A DNA stretch of 64,000 bases from Pinibacter aurantiacus (GTDB lineage Bacteria; Bacteroidota; Bacteroidia; Chitinophagales; Chitinophagaceae): assembly GCF_019130065.1 (NCBI RefSeq), contig NZ_JAHSPG010000002.1:496001-560000 (forward strand), read 5' to 3'. Each line of letters opens with the position of its first letter. The stretch's first letter is position 1. The notes beneath the pieces were generated by a model. It saw only the letters and a list, made by a program, of their open reading frames with translations. It did no database searches and was not told where the DNA came from. Below, in pieces: positions 59,568-64,000 of the stretch. Both the position numbers and the translations under genes were made by a program.

Positions 59568-59867
59568 ATGAAGAATCCGATTGAGAATTTAAATAAAGTG
59601 TTTGATAGCCGCGTTCGCCTGGGTATAATGAGTGCCCTCATGGTGAATGAGGAAGTGAATTTTAATGAGCTTAAAGAATTGATCGGCGTAACAGATGGCA
59701 ACCTTGCTTCACACATGAAAACGCTGGAGGAGAATGCTTACATAAAAGTGCAGAAAGGTTTTATAGGGCGTAAAACAAACACAACTTATTCCATCACCAA
59801 AGCTGGTGAAAAAGCTTTCAAACAACATTTGGAAGCGTTGGAAAAAATGATCAGATCCTTAGGGTGA
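59568..59867 (+). CDS. Winged-helix transcriptional regulator (HTH_34 type)
   Basis: 99 residues from ATG at 59568. One winged-helix domain: NKVFDSRVRLGIMSALMVNEEVNFNELKELIGVTDGNLASHMKTLEENAYI (about 8-58) with recognition helix TDGNLASHMKTLE, then the wing KVQKGFIGRKTNTTYSITKAGEKAF. This is the PF13601-like MarR/ArsR relative typical of Bacteroidota. It stands between two genes preceded by the same ACTTTG-N5-CAAAGT palindrome and is the obvious candidate ligand of both. No cysteine or histidine cluster for metal sensing is present. Confidence 0.88.
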   Translation: MKNPIENLNKVFDSRVRLGIMSALMVNEEVNFNELKELIGVTDGNLASHMKTLEENAYIKVQKGFIGRKTNTTYSITKAGEKAFKQHLEALEKMIRSLG

Positions 59868-59883
59868 TTTTTTTTGTATATAA

Positions 59884-59900
59884 ACTTTGTAATTCAAAGT
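59884..59900 (+). promoter_or_regulatory. ACTTTG-N5-CAAAGT operator-like palindrome, site 2
   Basis: ACTTTG, TAATT, CAAAGT, then GCTTTTA, 28 bases before the DUF4173 gene start. It matches site 1 at 58792 in both arms, spacer length and the downstream CTTTTA. Confidence 0.7.
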
Positions 59901-59928
59901 GCTTTTAATATAATAAATAACAAATCTC

Positions 59929-61446
59929 ATGAACGAACAGCTACGAAAATTGACCTTGTACATCATAGGAGCTTTTCTATTCAATGTTCTTTTTTATCGC
60001 GAGCAAATGGCTCTTAATACTGTATTCTTTGATGCTTTTGTTCTTTCGGCCTTGTTTTATCTGTACCCTTCCGCCAGGGCAAATACGATCGTACGTTGGT
60101 TATTGGTGGCTAATGTGATTTGCCTTGGCACTCTTTTATTGCACAACACGGTGCTTACAAAGTATGCGTTTATCTGCAACGTTCTTTTAACCGTTGGTTT
60201 TGCTGAGTACACGCATCGCTCCGCATGGTATGCAGGTGGTTCTGTTTTTCTGAATTTCTTTTTATTCATTGGCAACCTTGCCGAAACGGTGAGTGGCGCG
60301 TTTGGAAAAAAAGCAAAGCGAAAGTCAAATTGGGCGAAGTATGTAAAGTTTTCAATCATTCCAGTGGCAATCGCGTTCGTATTCTTCGTTATTTATGCAG
60401 GTGCCAATAGTGTATTTGCAAACATCGTGGGAAATGTAGCCAACTGGCTGGAGATAAATTTTGAACGCTTCTTTTTCATGTTCAAACCAGAGAGGATTTT
60501 CTTTACGCTTTTTGGCTTTTATGTCATTGGGTCTTTATTGGCGAAAACCAGGATCAACTATTTCAGTGTAAATGACATTGTGCAAAGCGATGAACTGGTG
60601 AGAAGAAAAAAGACAGTGCGAAGAAAATTCACAGTGCAGCCAATGCCTGTGAAATATTTTTCTATCATCGGTTTAAAGAATGAAAACCTGACTGGCGTGA
60701 TTAGTCTTGTGTTATTGAATGCGTTGTTGTTTTTTGTGAACTGCATTGACTTAAACTATGTGTGGATGAACTTTGAATTTAGCCCCGACAAACCTTTGTA
60801 CAAACTTGTACATGAAGGCACGGGATTGTTGATCGTATCCATAATTCTTGCGATGGCCGTAGTCCTGTTTTTCTTTAATGGCAATCTGAATTTTTACAAA
60901 AGAAATAAATGGCTGAAGTATGGAACGTACCTGTGGATATTCCAAAACGCGTTTCTTGTATTATCGGTATTACTGCGCGATTATTATTACATCCAGCATT
61001 ATGGATTGGCGTATAAAAGAATAGGCGTGTTGTTCTTTTTGCTAATGGTATTGGTAGGATTGATGACAGTGTTTGTGAAAGTATACGCTACGAAAACAAG
61101 TTACTTTTTATTCAGAGTAAATGCATGGGCAGCGGTTGTTCTGCTGGTTGCGGCATCATGCATTAATTGGGACGTACTGATGGTCAGATACAACCTTAGC
61201 CACAGAGCAGAAATCACCACATTGGATACACCGTTCCTGCTTGGTTTATCGGATAGAACCTTGCCTGTATTGTATGAAAACAAAGACGTTTTCCTCGCCA
61301 GTGATTCTACATCGGGAGAGAACCTGGACAAGAGAGTAAAAAGATATTTGAGTGATCAGGAGCAATACTCGTGGCTCTCCTGGAACTATGCCGATAGTAA
61401 AGTGAAAAGCTATTTTTCTAACGCAAATAAAACTGCCGCAAAATGA
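59929..61446 (+). CDS. DUF4173 family integral membrane protein
   Basis: 505 residues, twelve or so membrane helices (from about residue 9 to 425), with DUF4173 features: the central FVIYAGANSVFANI stretch, EGTGLLIVSIILAMAVVLFFFNGNLNFY (about 298-325), and the terminal soluble region LDTPFLLGLSDRTLPVLYEN, VKRYLSDQEQYSWLSWNYADSK. The function is unknown; genes of this family often sit with the winged-helix regulator as here. ATG at 59929. The stop overlaps the start of the next gene (ATGA), which implies translational coupling. Confidence 0.85.
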   Translation: MNEQLRKLTLYIIGAFLFNVLFYREQMALNTVFFDAFVLSALFYLYPSARANTIVRWLLVANVICLGTLLLHNTVLTKYAFICNVLLTVGFAEYTHRSAWYAGGSVFLNFFLFIGNLAETVSGAFGKKAKRKSNWAKYVKFSIIPVAIAFVFFVIYAGANSVFANIVGNVANWLEINFERFFFMFKPERIFFTLFGFYVIGSLLAKTRINYFSVNDIVQSDELVRRKKTVRRKFTVQPMPVKYFSIIGLKNENLTGVISLVLLNALLFFVNCIDLNYVWMNFEFSPDKPLYKLVHEGTGLLIVSIILAMAVVLFFFNGNLNFYKRNKWLKYGTYLWIFQNAFLVLSVLLRDYYYIQHYGLAYKRIGVLFFLLMVLVGLMTVFVKVYATKTSYFLFRVNAWAAVVLLVAASCINWDVLMVRYNLSHRAEITTLDTPFLLGLSDRTLPVLYENKDVFLASDSTSGENLDKRVKRYLSDQEQYSWLSWNYADSKVKSYFSNANKTAAK

Positions 61447-61853
61447 AAACTGCAGAAACATTATTAATTGCCTTGCGCATCTGGTTCTTTAGTGTGATTA
61501 TTACTTCAGCCATGGTCGATATTGCGATGGATGGTTGGTTATGGATAATTCCGATAGTGCTGGTTGGCACAATCATTACACTGCCCGTTCCCTTCTTCGC
61601 GAGCTACTGCATTAAGCTTGCTTTTGAAATTTCGGGTTCCTTTTCGGCCAGATTTATGAATACCGTTTTCTTTTTAATACTGCTTGCCGGTTTGTTTTGG
61701 GCAATACTCATTGCATTCTTAGGTGGCGGCATGGAGGATATGAAAGTGTTGATAGGAGCTAGTTTTTTATCCATTCTGATTGCCTGCATTTTTTCCATTA
61801 AGCAGTTGAAAAATTTGAATCACGTAATTTCAGAGGAAACAGTTATCTCATAA
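61443..61853 (+). CDS. Small four-helix membrane protein, unknown
   Basis: 136 residues with four membrane helices (about 5-25, 30-57, 70-92 and 97-118). It starts within the stop of the DUF4173 gene (ATGA overlap), so the two are co-translated and probably interact. No family recognised. The C-terminus is polar (KQLKNLNHVISEETVIS). Confidence 0.75.
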   Translation: MKTAETLLIALRIWFFSVIITSAMVDIAMDGWLWIIPIVLVGTIITLPVPFFASYCIKLAFEISGSFSARFMNTVFFLILLAGLFWAILIAFLGGGMEDMKVLIGASFLSILIACIFSIKQLKNLNHVISEETVIS

Positions 61854-61863
61854 AATTTCAAAC

Positions 61864-62232
61864 ATGCAAGACAAATCTTTTTCAATAGCAGCAAGGCTTA
61901 AAGCATTTTCATACGCCTTCAACGGCATTGTAAATTTTGTGAAATATGAACACAATGCATGGCTTCATTTTATTGCAACGGTTGCCATAGTAGCGTTTTC
62001 TTTTTACATGAAGATATCAGGAGCCGAATGGATCGCCATTTTATTGTGCATCGGTTTTGTGTGGGCAATGGAGCTGATCAACACTGCTATTGAAAAAATA
62101 ATGGATCACCTGCACCCCGAAATGCACCTCAACGTAAAACTCATTAAAGACATGGCCGCAGGAGCGGTGCTGATTGCTGCTATCATTTCATTCATAATTG
62201 CCTTAATCATTTTTATTCCAAAGTTTTTATGA
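61864..62232 (+). CDS. dgkA: Diacylglycerol/undecaprenol kinase family protein
   Basis: 122 residues with an N-terminal surface helix and three membrane helices, the DgkA plan. Key residues are conserved: EHNAW near 30, WAMELINTAIEKIMDH (about 67-82; the catalytic Glu and the metal-binding Glu/Asn), and KDMAAGAVLIAA (about 97-108). It phosphorylates a lipid alcohol at the inner membrane; the Gram-positive-like length suggests undecaprenol as substrate, but this is inference. It starts 11 bases after the previous gene and overlaps the next by four bases. Confidence 0.9.
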   Translation: MQDKSFSIAARLKAFSYAFNGIVNFVKYEHNAWLHFIATVAIVAFSFYMKISGAEWIAILLCIGFVWAMELINTAIEKIMDHLHPEMHLNVKLIKDMAAGAVLIAAIISFIIALIIFIPKFL

Positions 62233-62918
62233 CACGCATTCTTTATTTATCAAAAACAATTCAACGTATCTGCGGCATTAAGAACGAGGCGGAAAAGTTT
62301 TTATTTACCAGTTGCAGCTTCAGTATTTTTCTGTCACTGGCAAGGGTTTTATATACGGGCAAAATAACTTTTCTGTCTTTATGCTGGAATTTGTTGCTGG
62401 CGTTTGTGCCGTTCTTTATGTCGCGGCTAATGACGAGAAACTTTGTGCTCATTCAAAACAAGTGGTTGTTCAGCCTGCTGTTTATTGTATGGTTGCTTTT
62501 TGTACCTAATTCATTTTACATCATCACAGATCTTTTTCATTTAAGTGAAATGCACACTACGCCCATGTGGTTCGATCTTTTGCTCATCATGTCGTTTGCA
62601 TGGAATGGTTTGCTGCTGGGCATTCTGTCGATCAGGCACATTGAAAAAATGATTAACGCCTTGTGGATTGTGAAGAATGAATGGCTGTTGTTGTATCCCG
62701 TAATGTTCCTCAATGCTCTTGGCATTTATATAGGTAGATACTGGCGCTACAACAGCTGGGACATAGTTTCCAATCCATTCAATTTAATGTGTGATATCTA
62801 TCGTATCATTTTTCATCCGGTGCAAAATAAAGACGTATGGATAATGGTTGCAGGCTGGAGTATTTTTCTCAGCTTGTTGTATGCAGGATTGAAGAAGATG
62901 AGCAAGGCGATTGAATAA
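62229..62918 (+). CDS. DUF1361 family membrane protein
   Basis: 229 residues, six or so membrane helices. The DUF1361 signature is clear: WNLLLAFVPFFMSRLM (about 53-68), FVPNSFYIITDLFHL (about 90-104), PMWFDLLLIMSFAWNGLLLGILSI (about 110-135) and YIGRYWRYNSWDIVSNP (about 166-182). No function is established. It starts inside the dgkA stop (ATGA), so it is co-translated with dgkA and is the last gene of this operon. A repeat element begins at its stop codon. Confidence 0.88.
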   Translation: MTRILYLSKTIQRICGIKNEAEKFLFTSCSFSIFLSLARVLYTGKITFLSLCWNLLLAFVPFFMSRLMTRNFVLIQNKWLFSLLFIVWLLFVPNSFYIITDLFHLSEMHTTPMWFDLLLIMSFAWNGLLLGILSIRHIEKMINALWIVKNEWLLLYPVMFLNALGIYIGRYWRYNSWDIVSNPFNLMCDIYRIIFHPVQNKDVWIMVAGWSIFLSLLYAGLKKMSKAIE

Positions 62919-63018
62919 AGTTGTTAGTTGATAGTTGTTCGTTATTGGTTGTTGGCGAATGCTTTTGAAAATGAAACAACAAGCTCTTCTAACAACTAAG
63001 AACGAACAACTAACAAGG
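62917..63018. repeat. Word-repeat inverted element, TTGTTAGT family
   Basis: Left arm 62917-62956 starts at the last bases of the DUF1361 stop codon (AAAGTTGTTAGTTGATAG); right arm 62986-63018 (TTCTAACAACTAAGAACG and so on). The loop is about 30 bases. The right arm ends 20 bases before the radical SAM start codon. Confidence 0.8.
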
Positions 63019-63038
63019 ATTCCCCCAAAAAAACCTCC

Positions 63039-64000
63039 ATGAAAATATTAATCATAAACCCTCCGCACTTATCTATCGGTAGTAGAATGGCAAAGGAACA
63101 TTTGCCACCACTCGGATTGCTTTCCATTGCTGGTCCTTTAATAGATGCTGGACACGAAGTAAAATTGCTGGATGCAGACTACTATTTTTTGAAACACAGT
63201 CAGGTTGTGTCGCAAATAATAACATACAATCCCGACGCGATCATGCTGGGACATTCCGGGTCAACATCCGCACAGCCCATCATTAACGATATTACAAATG
63301 CTGTAAAACTGATAAATCCGCGGATCAAAATAATTATTGGTGGTGTATTTCCAACTTATCACTGGAAAGAAATTTTAGAACAGAATCCGCAGATCGACTA
63401 CATCGTTTGTGGCGAGGGCGAAGAAATTACTTTGAATCTTATAACAGCATTGGCGCAGAAGAGCTGTTTGGAAAATATCAAAGGCCTTGCATTTAAACTA
63501 AATGGTGTTCCGGTAAAAACAGCACCGGCAGAAAATATTAAAAACCTCGATGCCTTTCGGGTCGCATGGGAACTGATGGACGGATATAATTATACTTATT
63601 GGGGAAAACGAAAAGCTGTGGTGATACAATTTTCAAGAGGTTGTCCATATCCATGTACTTATTGCGGACAAAGTTTGTTTTGGAAAAAATGGCGACACCG
63701 CGATCCGCAGTTGCTGGCAGATGAAATTGAAATGCTCAACAAAAAGTACGGCATTGAAGTGATCAATTTCGCAGACGAAAATCCCTCCTCAAATCCAAAA
63801 GCCTGGCGGCAATTTCTGGAAGCTTTGATTGCAAAGAATTTGAAACTGATATTAGTTGGTTCGATCCGTGCAGATAATATTGTACGCGATGCAGAGGTTC
63901 TTCACTTGTATAAACAGGCTGGCTTTGAAAGGTTTTTATTGGGCATTGAAAACTATGATGAAGTGGTGCTTGAAAGAATTAAGAAAGCGGGTACGGTGTC
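63039..64000 (+). CDS. B12-binding radical SAM protein (BchE-like), 3' end outside the window
   Basis: The 320 codons visible start at ATG 63039. The N-terminal cobalamin-binding fold (about 1-145) begins MKILIINPPHLSIGSRM and contains EHLPPLGLLSIAGPL, GHSGSTSAQP and GGVFPTYHW; like others of this class it lacks the DxHxxG histidine. The radical SAM core follows with the iron-sulfur motif Cys202, Cys206 and Cys209 in RGCPYPCTYCGQ, and VINFADENPSS and RFLLGIENYDE further on. Proteins of this group include the anaerobic Mg-protoporphyrin cyclase BchE and various methylases; no photosynthesis or tetrapyrrole gene is nearby, so the substrate is open. Confidence 0.9.
   Translation, partial: MKILIINPPHLSIGSRMAKEHLPPLGLLSIAGPLIDAGHEVKLLDADYYFLKHSQVVSQIITYNPDAIMLGHSGSTSAQPIINDITNAVKLINPRIKIIIGGVFPTYHWKEILEQNPQIDYIVCGEGEEITLNLITALAQKSCLENIKGLAFKLNGVPVKTAPAENIKNLDAFRVAWELMDGYNYTYWGKRKAVVIQFSRGCPYPCTYCGQSLFWKKWRHRDPQLLADEIEMLNKKYGIEVINFADENPSSNPKAWRQFLEALIAKNLKLILVGSIRADNIVRDAEVLHLYKQAGFERFLLGIENYDEVVLERIKKAGTV

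Overview
The window comes from a Bacteroidota chromosome, most likely the Chitinophagaceae or a close relative. Evidence: gliding/type IX secretion genes (gldJ, gldA, porV, a 1640-residue PKD protein with a type B C-terminal sorting domain), many lipoproteins, DUF4292, DUF983, DUF4349 and DUF5686 families, a methionine synthase encoded by two separate genes, few Shine-Dalgarno sequences, and promoters of the TAnnTTTG type. I see no rRNA, tRNA, CRISPR array, prophage or classical insertion sequence.

Layout. 0-5 kb: asd, a DUF4349 lipoprotein, a 1.1 kb non-coding stretch with a degenerate repeat array, a class III aminotransferase and a gamma-carbonic-anhydrase-like protein. 5-13.8 kb: a 56-residue lipoprotein, rsgA, a DUF6265 protein, then a minus-strand cell-envelope cluster (porV, ispF, dut, DUF4292 lipoprotein, two envC-like paralogues with a four-helix-bundle gene between them). 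14-23 kb: gldJ, murF, DUF983 and the giant PKD/type IX cargo. 23-34.5 kb: an AlkD-like repair protein, a membrane protein, split metH, recR, an Ig-like lipoprotein and a large UvrD-type helicase-nuclease. 34.6-48.7 kb: an SRPBCC protein, a papain-like peptidase next to a chagasin-type inhibitor, nth, ftsB/divIC, eno, a SUKH protein, gldA, a beta carbonic anhydrase with a SulP transporter, a NUMOD4/HNH-type protein and ligA. 48.9-54.8 kb: a glutamine amidotransferase, rplM-rpsI-rpsB-tsf, a ThuA protein and pyrH. 55-64 kb: a coiled-coil protein, a DUF5686 outer-membrane protein, a wHTH/DUF4173 membrane module with paired operators, dgkA, a DUF1361 protein and a B12-binding radical SAM enzyme cut by the window end.

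The most unusual property is in the spacers. About 35 intergenic loci carry elements made of short near-tandem words (for example AATAACTG, GAGAATTGAGAGT, AATTTGAAA, TTGTTAGT). They usually form two inverted arms around a short unique loop. There are about a dozen word families. The arms always read inward with the same strand sense, often begin on the stop codon of the flanking gene, and at several loci share the same deviations from the word, as if kept complementary. One four-helix-bundle (S23/IVP-like) gene is flanked by 33-bp near-identical direct copies of such an arm. I regard this as the best candidate for an undescribed system in the window.
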